36,518 nt of DNA from Flavobacterium sp. UGB4466 (GTDB lineage Bacteria > Bacteroidota > Bacteroidia > Flavobacteriales > Flavobacteriaceae), in contig NZ_CAGKLC010000047.1 of NCBI RefSeq assembly GCF_903469665.1, forward strand, positions 1-36,518, in the 5' to 3' direction. Below, piece by piece: positions 7,890-15,727 of this stretch. The notes below the pieces were generated by a model. It had not been told where the DNA came from. It searched no databases and saw only the letters and a program-made list of their open reading frames with translations. Within the stretch, counting starts at the first letter, position 1. Each line of letters begins with the position of its first letter. Both the position numbers and the translations under genes were made by a program.

Positions 7890-8210
7890 ATGTTAGAAAG
7901 CGTACCTCTAATTGTACTTATTCTTCCATTGCTATTTCAGATTATAGCCGGAAGAAAAGCAATTGGTGAAACTATATCTTTAAAATTCGGAACGGTTTGT
8001 ATAATTAGTCTCATCGCGCAAATAATAGTACCTGTTATTTCCTTTTACATTGCCACCTATAATGCTAATAAATATATCGAGCAAAATCCAAATTCACTTA
8101 GATGCGAAATGGAGTTTGTTGGACTTTTTATGTTCACGCTTATTTTTACGTTTGTCCTGATAGTGGTTATAATCATTCAATACTTCATGAAACGATCTTA
8201 CGAAAAGTAA
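7890..8210 (+). CDS. Small three-helix membrane protein, function unknown
   Basis: 106 residues. Three hydrophobic stretches are visible, at about residues 4-20, 33-55 and 76-98, separated by a short basic loop (GRKAIGE) and a polar loop with one Cys (NPNSLRCEMEF). The C-terminus is basic (KRSYEK). No family is recognised. It follows the 7409 lipoprotein gene by 28 bp on the same strand and may share its transcript. Confidence 0.6.
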   Translation: MLESVPLIVLILPLLFQIIAGRKAIGETISLKFGTVCIISLIAQIIVPVISFYIATYNANKYIEQNPNSLRCEMEFVGLFMFTLIFTFVLIVVIIIQYFMKRSYEK

Positions 8211-8436
8211 TTTTTTCATGATACTGCTAATTTGCAAACAACATGATAAATGTCATTTATTATCTTTTTATAACGCATTAATATTGCCCTTCATCTTAAA
8301 CATTTAAAATTTTGAATGAAGTCTTGCAATAGTCTCGAGGGAATAATCCTGATTTCAACATAAATTACACAGCGGATAACCGGATTGGCTTCTTAAAAAA
8401 AACATAAATCTTCATCTGCTATTCATAAATCATAAC

Positions 8437-8444
8437 TACCTTTG
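8437..8444 (+). promoter_or_regulatory. Putative -7 element (TACCTTTG) for kdsA
   Basis: Exact TAnnTTTG match 20 bp before the kdsA ATG. An imperfect -33 candidate (ATCTG ending at 8418) is 18 bp upstream. The remaining 8211-8430 gap shows only short A/T-rich dyads. Confidence 0.45.
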
Positions 8445-8464
8445 CACTGTCAAAAAAACATACT

Positions 8465-9283
8465 ATGAACATACAACATATTCCACAAATTAAGCATACT
8501 GAAAGCGGCAACTTCTTTTTATTAGCAGGACCTTGCGCTATTGAAGGAGAAGAAATGGCTCTTAGAATTGCAGAAAAATTAGTTGGTATTACCGACAACC
8601 TTCAGATTCCTTTTGTATTTAAAGGATCTTTCAAAAAAGCCAACCGTTCAAGAATCGATAGTTTCTCAGGAATTGGTGACGAAAAAGCATTAAAAATATT
8701 ACGAAAAGTTTCAGAGACTTTTAACGTTCCAACCGTAACTGATATTCATACTAATGAAGATGCTGCTATGGCCGCACAATACGTTGACGTTTTGCAAATT
8801 CCAGCCTTTCTGGTTCGTCAAACTGATTTGGTTGTTGCTGCTGCAAACACAGGAAAAACCGTCAATCTGAAAAAAGGACAATTCATGAGTCCGGAAAGCA
8901 TGAAACATGCGGTACAAAAAGTACTGGATTGTAACAACGAAAATGTTATGGTGACAGATCGTGGTACTATGTTTGGTTATCAGGATATGATTGTTGATTA
9001 TAGAGGAATCCCTACTATGCAACAATACGCTACTACAGTTCTGGATGTAACTCACTCGTTACAACAACCTAACCAGACTGCCGGTGTTACGGGCGGAAGA
9101 CCGGACATGATCGAAACAGTTGCTAAAGCAGGTATTGCTGTTGGTGTTGACGGTATCTTTATCGAAACTCATTTCGATCCTGCTAATGCCAAAAGTGATG
9201 GTGCTAATATGCTTCATTTAGACTATTTCGAAGGCTTAATGACCAAATTAGTAGCGATCAGAAAAACGGTTAACTCATTTTAA
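8465..9283 (+). CDS. kdsA: 3-deoxy-8-phosphooctulonate synthase (KDO-8-P synthase)
   Basis: 272 residues. It condenses phosphoenolpyruvate with arabinose 5-phosphate to KDO 8-phosphate for the lipopolysaccharide inner core. The TIM barrel carries the expected motifs: LLAGPCAIEG at the N-terminus, FKGSFKKANRSRIDSFSG (substrate and PEP binding), QIPAFLVRQTDL, NLKKGQF, FGYQDMIVDYRG, DVTHSLQ and FIETHFDP. Cys24 stands where metal-independent enzymes such as E. coli KdsA have Asn; with the His of DVTH, the Glu of FIETH and the Asp of KSDGAN this is the metal-dependent class. An outer-membrane protein gene follows 18 bp later. Confidence 0.96.
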   Translation: MNIQHIPQIKHTESGNFFLLAGPCAIEGEEMALRIAEKLVGITDNLQIPFVFKGSFKKANRSRIDSFSGIGDEKALKILRKVSETFNVPTVTDIHTNEDAAMAAQYVDVLQIPAFLVRQTDLVVAAANTGKTVNLKKGQFMSPESMKHAVQKVLDCNNENVMVTDRGTMFGYQDMIVDYRGIPTMQQYATTVLDVTHSLQQPNQTAGVTGGRPDMIETVAKAGIAVGVDGIFIETHFDPANAKSDGANMLHLDYFEGLMTKLVAIRKTVNSF

Positions 9284-9301
9284 TTTCTTAATACCATTTC
9301 A

Positions 9302-10207
9302 TTGAAAACAACTTATTTATTCTTCTTTTTGCTGTGTTTTTCAGTAAACACTTTCGCACAGGAAGAAATTACAGTACAAAGATATACTGCTCATAATAAA
9401 GGTAAGTTTTTTGTTTCCTGGGGAGGAAACAGAGAAAGTTACACTAAATCTGATGTAAATTTCAGAGGAAAAGACTACAACTTTACAGTTGATAATATGA
9501 GAGCTCATGATAAACCAAAAGGATGGCATATTGATTATGTTAACCCGGTCAACATGACGATTCCGCAAACCAACTTTAGAATGGGGTATTTCTTTAGTGA
9601 CCATTACAGTGTTTCTGTTGGTTGGGATCATATGAAATATGTGATGGCACAAAATCAGATAGCAAATGTAAATGGTTATATTAATTTACCTGCTGATCAG
9701 ACCGGATCTATTTACAATGGTGTTTACAACAATAGACCTGTAGACATGTCTCAGGGCGGTGCGCAGGAAGGTGGTTTCGGAAAAGGTGAGATCCAACAAA
9801 ATGGTCCCGCTTTTTTAATGTACGAACATACAGATGGCTTGAACTATATTAATACAGAGGTTTCCAGACATGACGATATTTCGCAATGGTTTGGCTTGCC
9901 AAATACTGACAAAGTACAAATTAACTTAACAGAAGGTTTAGGTGTTGGAGTTTTATATCCTAAAACCAATACGACTCTTTTAGGAAAAGAACGTCACGAT
10001 GATTTTCATATTTCAGGCTATGGTCTTTCAGCAAAAGCAGGAATCAACTTCACATTCTTCAAGTATTTTTATGTACAGGGTGAGTTAAAAGGTGGTTACA
10101 TCAACATGCAGGATATCAGAACTAGTCAAAGTAATGAAGACAGGGCGTCACAGGACTTTTTCTATTTACAGCGAATTATTGCGGTTGGAGGAATTTTCAG
10201 AATCTAA
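9302..10207 (+). CDS. Outer-membrane beta-barrel protein, TTG start
   Basis: 301 residues with a clear signal peptide (KTTYLFFFLLCFSVNTFAQ, cut after FA or AQ). The mature protein has alternating aromatic/hydrophobic strands typical of a small outer-membrane barrel (for example FRMGYFFSDHYSVSVGWDH and YFYVQGELKGGYI) and ends in GGIFRI, close to the usual terminal-strand signature. The only start that keeps the signal peptide is TTG at 9302, since the frame has no ATG before it. It lies 18 bp after kdsA, so it is probably cotranscribed and may depend on the same LPS-rich outer membrane. The ligand is unknown. Confidence 0.78.
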   Translation: MKTTYLFFFLLCFSVNTFAQEEITVQRYTAHNKGKFFVSWGGNRESYTKSDVNFRGKDYNFTVDNMRAHDKPKGWHIDYVNPVNMTIPQTNFRMGYFFSDHYSVSVGWDHMKYVMAQNQIANVNGYINLPADQTGSIYNGVYNNRPVDMSQGGAQEGGFGKGEIQQNGPAFLMYEHTDGLNYINTEVSRHDDISQWFGLPNTDKVQINLTEGLGVGVLYPKTNTTLLGKERHDDFHISGYGLSAKAGINFTFFKYFYVQGELKGGYINMQDIRTSQSNEDRASQDFFYLQRIIAVGGIFRI

Positions 10208-10227
10208 TATTTCTTAAAATTATACTT

Positions 10228-10260
10228 AAAAATAGTTATCATTTTGGTAACTATTTTTTT
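10228..10260 (+). terminator. Rho-independent terminator after the kdsA-OMP unit
   Basis: Arms AAAAATAGTTA (10228-10238) and TAACTATTTTT (10248-10258) with a 9-nt loop, followed by more T to 10262. It lies 20 bp after the outer-membrane protein stop. Confidence 0.85.
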
Positions 10261-10295
10261 TTGACCTTTATTTGTCCCGCTAATTAGTAGATGGG

Positions 10296-10407
10296 GTTTC
10301 AGGTTTCAAGTTGCAAGTTTCAGGTTTCAAGTTGCAAGTTTCAAGTTTCAGGTTACAGGTTTCAGGTTTCAGGTTTCAGGTTTCAAGTTGCACGTTTCAG
10401 GTTTCAC
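10296..10407. repeat. 7-bp tandem repeat array (GTTTCAR), 16 units
   Basis: Sixteen consecutive heptamers, mostly GTTTCAG or GTTTCAA with variants GTTGCAA, GTTACAG and GTTGCAC. The array lies between the terminator at 10228 and the next gene. It stays open in frame, which makes a false N-terminal extension of the downstream protein. Confidence 0.9.
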
Positions 10408-10410
10408 ATC

Positions 10411-10438
10411 TTACATCACACATTTTACATCACACATT
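10411..10438. repeat. 14-bp tandem duplication upstream of the YiiX-type gene
   Basis: TTACATCACACATT occurs twice in direct succession (10411-10424 and 10425-10438), immediately after the heptamer array and 13 bp before the ATG at 10452. It falls where the leader or promoter of that gene should be. Confidence 0.85.
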
Positions 10439-10451
10439 TCACCTTTACAAA

Positions 10452-11135
10452 ATGAAAAAATCAAAATATCTCTTTCCGATTATTACCTTCTTACTCAGTT
10501 TTGGCTGTGCTTTGTTTGTTGCTCTGAAGGTTTTTCCTAACAATCCGTTTTCCCCTACCAAAAACAAGAAGGAAAACACTTTACAAACTAAAATTCAGGA
10601 TGGAGATATTATTTTTCAAACCTCTCAATCTCCACAATGTGAAGCCGTACGAATTGCCACAAATTCTAAATTTTCTCATTGTGGCATCATTTACGATATC
10701 AACGGAAAATGGTTTGTTTTTGAAGCTGTTCAGCCTGTAAAACTAACTCCTTTTAACGAATGGATTCAGCACGGAAAAGAAGCCAAATATCTTGTGAAAC
10801 GATTAAAAAACTCCGCTAAAGTTTTAACTCCTGTAGTGCTGCAAAAAATGAAAGAGTACAGCCAGCAATTTGACGGAAAAGAATATGATGCTTATTTTGA
10901 ATGGAGCGATACCAGAATTTATTGCTCTGAACTGATCTGGAAAATTTACAAAAATGCCGCAAACATCGAATTGTCAAAACTAAAACAGTTAAAGGATTTT
11001 AATTTAACCGATCAAAGGGTACAAAAAATAATCAAGGAAAGATATGGAAATAGCATTCCGCTCGACGAAAAAGTGGTCGCTCCTGTTGATTTGGCCGATT
11101 CTGACCTCCTAAAAACGGTAATTGACACCTACTAA
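10452..11135 (+). CDS. Permuted papain-like hydrolase, YiiX/YebB type
   Basis: 227 residues. A hydrophobic leader (residues 5-28) probably anchors the protein or exports it. The catalytic domain starts at QDGDIIFQTS and shows the circularly permuted NlpC/P60 order: the His first (SHCGIIY, His76), then Glu91 in FVFEAVQ, and the nucleophile Cys158 near the end in YCSELIWKIY. Proteins of this family are predicted amidases or peptidases, possibly acting on cell-wall peptides or lipids; the substrate here is unknown. The open frame reaches back to 10311, but those 47 residues are translated repeat (QVSGFKLQVSS and so on), so ATG 10452 is preferred. Confidence 0.85.
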   Translation: MKKSKYLFPIITFLLSFGCALFVALKVFPNNPFSPTKNKKENTLQTKIQDGDIIFQTSQSPQCEAVRIATNSKFSHCGIIYDINGKWFVFEAVQPVKLTPFNEWIQHGKEAKYLVKRLKNSAKVLTPVVLQKMKEYSQQFDGKEYDAYFEWSDTRIYCSELIWKIYKNAANIELSKLKQLKDFNLTDQRVQKIIKERYGNSIPLDEKVVAPVDLADSDLLKTVIDTY

Positions 11136-11332
11136 AAGCCTTTTTTTGTCAGTATCGACGAATAAAACAAAAATACTTCGTTTCTAAAAACTTACATTTT
11201 TAACCCCCTGACAACTCTTCAACGTATTAAAACGTTTTTAAACGAATATTTAACAAAATAGTTAAAATCAAAACATAAATCTAACATTTTAATACTATTT
11301 TAGCAGAATAAATTTTAAGTTAGGTTTAAACT

Positions 11333-12433
11333 ATGATCGATAGCGCACCTAAATATTCCCAAAATAATCTGCATTTTTTCCCGCAGTTCGAAGATTTTTT
11401 TGACTCTTCACCCGATTTATTGTGTATTGCCGGTTTTGACGGCTATTTTAAAAGAATAAACCCGGCCATGACTAAGTTACTGGGTTATACTGAAGAAGAA
11501 ATACTCTCAAGACCTATAAACGATTTTATTCTTGAAGCCGATAAACTGACTACTACAAATGCCCGCAAAGAACTTACTCAGGATATTGGTTTGTATAATT
11601 TTGAAAATCGATATGTGACTAAAAGTGGTGCTATCGTTTGGCTTTTATGGAGTTCTTTTCCGGTTGCCAAAGACAGACTCGTTTATGCTGTTGCTAAAAA
11701 CATCACTTTCAGAAAAGAGATGGAACAGGAAAGAAATCTTCATTTGGCAGAACTTACCAAACTCAACAAGGAACTCAGACAGCTTACTTATACTACGGCA
11801 CACGATTTAAGGTCTCCAGTAAATAACATACTGGCCGTTTTTGATCTCCTGGACAAATCAACTATTACAGATCCCGAAACGCTCGAATTAATCTCCATTA
11901 TTGAAATTTCTACACAAAGTTTAAAGAAAACATTAATTGATCATGTGGCACTTCTGGATAAAAAAAATGAAGAAGACGATCAGTTGGAAGTCCTGCATTT
12001 TGAAGTTGTATTGAAAGAAGTTTTAGACTCCATTAATTCCTTAGTCCACAATTCAAAAGCCACAATTTCAATTGATTTTTCGGAGGCAGAAACGATTCTT
12101 TTCAACAAAACCTCCTTAAAAAGTATATTCCTGAATCTGATTACCAATTCGATTAAGTACTCAAAACCCGGTTTTTTACCATTTATCCGTTTTAATTCTA
12201 TCCATTTTAACGAAACCACACAATTGATTATTTCGGACAACGGAATTGGTTTTGATATGGAAAAAGTAAAAGACAAAATTTTTGGGTTGCATCAGAAATT
12301 TAATTCAAATAAAGACAGTAACGGAATCGGTCTTTATCTGGTTTATAATCATGTAACGAATCTTGGCGGTCACATTGACGTGGAAAGTACCCCCAACAAA
12401 GGGGCAAAATTTACGATCACGTTTAAAAGTTAA
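11333..12433 (+). CDS. PAS-domain sensor histidine kinase
   Basis: 366 residues, no signal peptide or membrane segment, so a soluble kinase. A PAS domain spans about 20-128 (FFDSSPDLLCIAGFDGYFKRINPA, PAC-like end KNITFRKEMEQER). A short coiled segment leads to the dimerisation helix with phospho-acceptor His157 in TAHDLRSPVNN. The ATPase domain has the N box (NLITNSIKYS, about 268-277), G1 box DNGIGFD (302-308) and G2 box GIGLYLV (331-337). It should autophosphorylate His157 in response to a small ligand or redox cue sensed by PAS, but no response regulator is adjacent, so it is an orphan kinase. It converges on the M28 peptidase gene across a shared terminator. Confidence 0.92.
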   Translation: MIDSAPKYSQNNLHFFPQFEDFFDSSPDLLCIAGFDGYFKRINPAMTKLLGYTEEEILSRPINDFILEADKLTTTNARKELTQDIGLYNFENRYVTKSGAIVWLLWSSFPVAKDRLVYAVAKNITFRKEMEQERNLHLAELTKLNKELRQLTYTTAHDLRSPVNNILAVFDLLDKSTITDPETLELISIIEISTQSLKKTLIDHVALLDKKNEEDDQLEVLHFEVVLKEVLDSINSLVHNSKATISIDFSEAETILFNKTSLKSIFLNLITNSIKYSKPGFLPFIRFNSIHFNETTQLIISDNGIGFDMEKVKDKIFGLHQKFNSNKDSNGIGLYLVYNHVTNLGGHIDVESTPNKGAKFTITFKS

Positions 12434-12455
12434 TCACATAAATTTCTCAATAAAA

Positions 12456-12501
12456 AAATTCCAAATTCCAATAAGGTCAGCCCTATTGGAATTTGGAATT
12501 T
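12456..12501. terminator. Bidirectional terminator between convergent genes
   Basis: Perfect 18-bp dyad: AAATTCCAAATTCCAATA (12456-12473) and its complement at 12484-12501 around a 10-nt loop that can add a GG/CC extension. It sits between the kinase and peptidase stops and has A-rich and T-rich flanks, so it serves both strands. Confidence 0.85.
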
Positions 12502-12519
12502 GAATTTGATTTTTGCAAT

Positions 12520-13908
12520 TTAGTTTGCAGCCGGAAGAACAATTCCCCCCTGATCCATTAAATACATCAACGTTGTCATGGTTGCAGCTCCAAGCTCCAA
12601 TTCTCTTTTATTAATAGCATCAAACTTATCGTTTGCCGCATGGTGATAATCAAAATAACGTTGTGAATCCGGTTTTAAACCTGCTTTTACAATCGATTTA
12701 GAGGTCAAATGATTGATATCTGATCCTGCATGTCCAATAGTGAAACTATGCACCAAATAAGGCTCAAAAAGGTCTTTAAATCCAGCTATTTTCTTAAAAT
12801 TAGCGTCATCTGCTTCAATTGAAAATCCTCTTGGAGAAAATCCGCCAGAATCGCTCTCTAATGCAAAAATATGATTCTCTTTCTTTTGTTTCGAAACTTC
12901 TTCATACTTAGCGCCACCTTTTCCTCCATTCTCTTCATTCATAAACAAAACGACACGAATCGTATTTTTAGGCTTATAGTTTAAGTTTTTCAAAATTCGA
13001 ACTACTTCCATACTTTGAACCACTCCTGCTCCATCGTCGTGCGAACCATCTGCTAAATCCCAGGAATCTAAATGCCCTCCGACAACCATAATGTTGCCAG
13101 GGTTTTCTGTTCCGGTCATTTCTCCAATCACATTATACGATAAAACATCCGGCAAGGTCTCACAGGATTGTTTGAAATAAAATTTCAACGATGGATTTAC
13201 TTTCAAAGATTTACTTAACAATTCTGCTCCATTGGTACTGATTGCGGCAGTTGGAATGTATTGATCTTTTGGTAAGTCGCCATAGCTTTGAGCTCCTGTA
13301 TGCGGAAAATCGTCTAAACGCAAGTTCATCGAACGCACGATTGTTCCAACTGCACCTAATTTTGCCGCTTCTTTTGCACCGGCATACCTTTGATCTACAC
13401 AGGCTCCGTAAGATTTAAAGGTTTCGATATTTTCCGGATCCATTGGTCTGTTATAAAACACAATTTTACCTTTTACTTTGTCGCCTAATTCTGCCAGTTC
13501 TTTGATTCCCTTTACTTCGATTACTTCAGCAGTAAGTCCAATTTTAGGGGTAGCAACTGATCCTCCTAAAGCACAAATTGGCACTACCGTTTTCGTTTTA
13601 TTATCTAAAATATAAGCGGTTTCTTTTTCGCCACGCACCCAATGCGGAACCATTACTTCCTGTAGATAAACTTTGTCAAGACCTAGAGTCTCCAATTGCC
13701 TTTTAGTATACTGCACTGCTTTTTCGGCACTTGCAGAACCTGATAAACGGCTTCCGATATCGTTAGACAAATATTCTAACCAGGTATAACATTTAGACTC
13801 GGTTAGGGCCTTTTTATAAAACAATTTAATGTTTTTCTCATCATTTGACTGCGCAAAAGATGTCAATCCGTTTAAAACTAATGCAGTTAAAAGAATCGTT
13901 TTTTTCAT
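12520..13908 (-). CDS. Exported M28-family zinc aminopeptidase/carboxypeptidase (PGCP-like)
   Basis: 462 residues with signal peptide MKKTILLTALVLNGLTSFAQ. A protease-associated domain is inserted at about 120-250, and the M28 catalytic core follows. The zinc ligands and catalytic acids are all in place: His279 (GGHLDSWD), Asp291 (HDDGAG), Glu325-Glu326 (NEENGG), Asp353 (ESDSGG) and a His in DYHHAAND (422/423). The layout matches plasma glutamate carboxypeptidase (carboxypeptidase Q)-like enzymes, which act on dipeptides. It likely degrades peptides in the periplasm or outside the cell. It is a single gene with a long non-coding region upstream. Confidence 0.92.
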   Translation of the reverse strand: MKKTILLTALVLNGLTSFAQSNDEKNIKLFYKKALTESKCYTWLEYLSNDIGSRLSGSASAEKAVQYTKRQLETLGLDKVYLQEVMVPHWVRGEKETAYILDNKTKTVVPICALGGSVATPKIGLTAEVIEVKGIKELAELGDKVKGKIVFYNRPMDPENIETFKSYGACVDQRYAGAKEAAKLGAVGTIVRSMNLRLDDFPHTGAQSYGDLPKDQYIPTAAISTNGAELLSKSLKVNPSLKFYFKQSCETLPDVLSYNVIGEMTGTENPGNIMVVGGHLDSWDLADGSHDDGAGVVQSMEVVRILKNLNYKPKNTIRVVLFMNEENGGKGGAKYEEVSKQKKENHIFALESDSGGFSPRGFSIEADDANFKKIAGFKDLFEPYLVHSFTIGHAGSDINHLTSKSIVKAGLKPDSQRYFDYHHAANDKFDAINKRELELGAATMTTLMYLMDQGGIVLPAAN

Positions 13909-14693
13909 AGGTTGTATAGCATTTTTTGGTTGTTAAACAAAGGAACAAAATTCTTTAGAACTGCCATCGCTTTTATTTAACGATTTGAAAAAAAAATCTT
14001 TCACTTATAGAAGGAGTATGTAGGCAAACAAAATAAAACCTCTTTTTTATAGATAGAAAACCTATAACACTCCTATGCTTACGAAATTATTACTAGAAAC
14101 CAATTACATACATAACAAACAGAAGCAAGACCTAACTTAAGAGTTTTGAAAAGATGAGAATCAAGAATTAAATTCCTAAGTAGTCAAGAAAAAGAAATTA
14201 AGCATGAAATTACAGGAATTATAAAGGCCCATACTGAGTTAAACGCCGAAATAAATCAAATAACTTTCACGCCCCGAATTGGAACAGTAACAGTGGTTAT
14301 TATTCTCTTAAAAACTAATGGTTTTAGATTGATACAAAATAAAAACAACTGATCAGCTATAGATGGTTTTTTCTTATTTAAATTACCCGATCTTTTTTTG
14401 CCTAATCCTGAACTTTTGAATAGGAGCCATCGCAGGTCATAAAAAATGCAGCTAGAAATAACTACCAGTCCACCTCTGCATCGTAACTAAAAAACAAGAC
14501 CTTTTAATTATATAACTCAATCATCTACGGTTATTACACAGAACATACCACTTATTAAACATTACACTTTTTTTCTATGAATCAAGGATAAGTTTGCTTA
14601 AACTTTTTGGTTTAATTGTATAAAAAACAATTAAAGCAACAGTGGTTATTTTGAAAAAAGATTAGTCATAATCTACAAATTTTTAGTTTAGAT
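13909..14693. other. 785-bp AT-rich intergenic region
   Basis: No gene with a start codon of useful length is present on either strand. It holds the upstream region of the M28 peptidase, a 37-bp diverged copy of a repeat seen again at 15654 (14041-14077), and a 64-codon open frame without a start codon (14158-14352). The last 100 bp before 14694 should contain the deacetylase promoter, but no TAnnTTTG element stands out. Confidence 0.6.
14041..14077. repeat. Diverged interspersed repeat, copy A
   Basis: Begins TCTTTTTTATAGATAGAAAA and continues CCTATAACACTCCTATG. It aligns with 15654-15689 at roughly 31 of 37 positions with one gap. Together the two copies flank the deacetylase gene. Confidence 0.6.
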
Positions 14694-15581
14694 ATGTTAA
14701 AATTACCTGCCTTTTTTTTTAGAATCAATTATTACCAGATCAAATATCTAATTATACTTTTTTCTTTATTCGCTTCTTTTTTAAACCCTATATACGGTCA
14801 AACCAATTTGTATACGAACGCTGATTTTATTAAAAAACTGTATAACGATCCAAATTACTTGATTTTTAAAGAAAAAATATACAAAGAATTTAAACATTCG
14901 CATTCAGTATATTGGGGAGAATTTATAAAAGGTGTTAATGAAGATTTATACACTAAACAAAAAATAATAGCATTTACTTTTGATGCTTGTGGACGAGAGA
15001 AATCATACGCTTACGATTCACAATTAATAAATTTTCTTCGAAAGCAAAAGATTCCGTCGACTTTATTTATTACCGGTCAATGGATTGATGAAAATTATGA
15101 AACCTTTTTAGAACTATCAAAAGATCCATTATTTGAAATAGAAAATCATGGATTTTATCATAGACCTTGTTGTTCAAATGGAAAATCAATATACGGAATT
15201 CAAGGAACAAAAAATATTTCAGAAGCAGTTGATGAAATAGAAGCTAATGCTCAAAAAATAGAGCGAATTACAGGGAAAAAACCTCGATTTTATAGATCCG
15301 CAACTGCTTATACTGATGAAATTTGCACAAAAATAGCTAAAAAAATAGGTGTTACTATTGTTAGTTATCATGTACTAGCCGGAGATGCTATTCCATTTGC
15401 ACCAAAATCTGCTATTATAAAAAATGTTATTCATAATCTAAAATCTGGTCCAATAATCATTATGCATTTTAACCATCCTAAATGGAATACTTATGAAGCT
15501 ATGCAAGAAATTGTTCCAGAATTAAAAAGACAAGGATATAGTTTTATAAAACTTGAAAATATTTCCCCTAAAAAAAAATAA
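14694..15581 (+). CDS. Polysaccharide deacetylase (NodB / carbohydrate esterase 4)
   Basis: 295 residues. An N-terminal membrane leader (about 17-35, ending near YGQT) exports the protein. The NodB domain starts at about 92: motif 1 is TFDACG with Asp97 (the usual second Asp is replaced by Ala98), motif 2 is NHGFYHRP with metal ligands His152 and His156, motif 3 is FYRSATAYTD with Arg201, and the late His motif is IIIMHFNHP. It should remove acetyl groups from an amino sugar polymer or peptidoglycan. The Ala in motif 1 also occurs in the PuuE/peptidoglycan-deacetylase branch, so activity is plausible. Codons are strongly A/T-ending: 17 of 60 bases are G/C at 14881-14940, against 27 of 60 at 15901-15960 in the next gene. 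That and the repeats on both sides suggest recent acquisition. Confidence 0.85.
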   Translation: MLKLPAFFFRINYYQIKYLIILFSLFASFLNPIYGQTNLYTNADFIKKLYNDPNYLIFKEKIYKEFKHSHSVYWGEFIKGVNEDLYTKQKIIAFTFDACGREKSYAYDSQLINFLRKQKIPSTLFITGQWIDENYETFLELSKDPLFEIENHGFYHRPCCSNGKSIYGIQGTKNISEAVDEIEANAQKIERITGKKPRFYRSATAYTDEICTKIAKKIGVTIVSYHVLAGDAIPFAPKSAIIKNVIHNLKSGPIIIMHFNHPKWNTYEAMQEIVPELKRQGYSFIKLENISPKKK

Positions 15582-15693
15582 CACACAGAAACATAGACTC
15601 CCGATATAAAAAAAACTACAAAAGAAATAGGAATATTTCAGTGAAGTGGAACGTCTTTTTTACAGATACAAAACCTATGTTACTCTATGTGTT
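15580..15693. repeat. Imperfect palindromic interspersed repeat, copy B
   Basis: Left arm AACACACAGAAACATAG (15580-15596) and right arm CTATGTTACTCTATGTGTT (15675-15693) are complementary apart from a 2-nt bulge and one mismatch, with about 78 bp between. The right part (15654-15689) repeats copy A at 14041. I recall similar ACACATAGAAACATAG units as dispersed intergenic repeats in flavobacteria. Confidence 0.6.
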
Positions 15694-15727
15694 AAAATGA
15701 ATTACACTCAATAAGACAAAATGAAAA

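Noticed and set aside
8711..9055. 114-codon minus-strand frame inside kdsA
   Set aside because: Antisense of a highly conserved gene; no independent evidence of expression.
10311..10451. N-terminal 47 residues of the YiiX-type protein
   Set aside because: They are a translation of the GTTTCAR and TTACATCACACATT repeats; the recognisable membrane leader begins at ATG 10452.
11333..13908. Two-component system with a local response regulator
   Set aside because: The kinase at 11333-12433 has no receiver-domain gene nearby; the neighbour is an M28 peptidase on the opposite strand.
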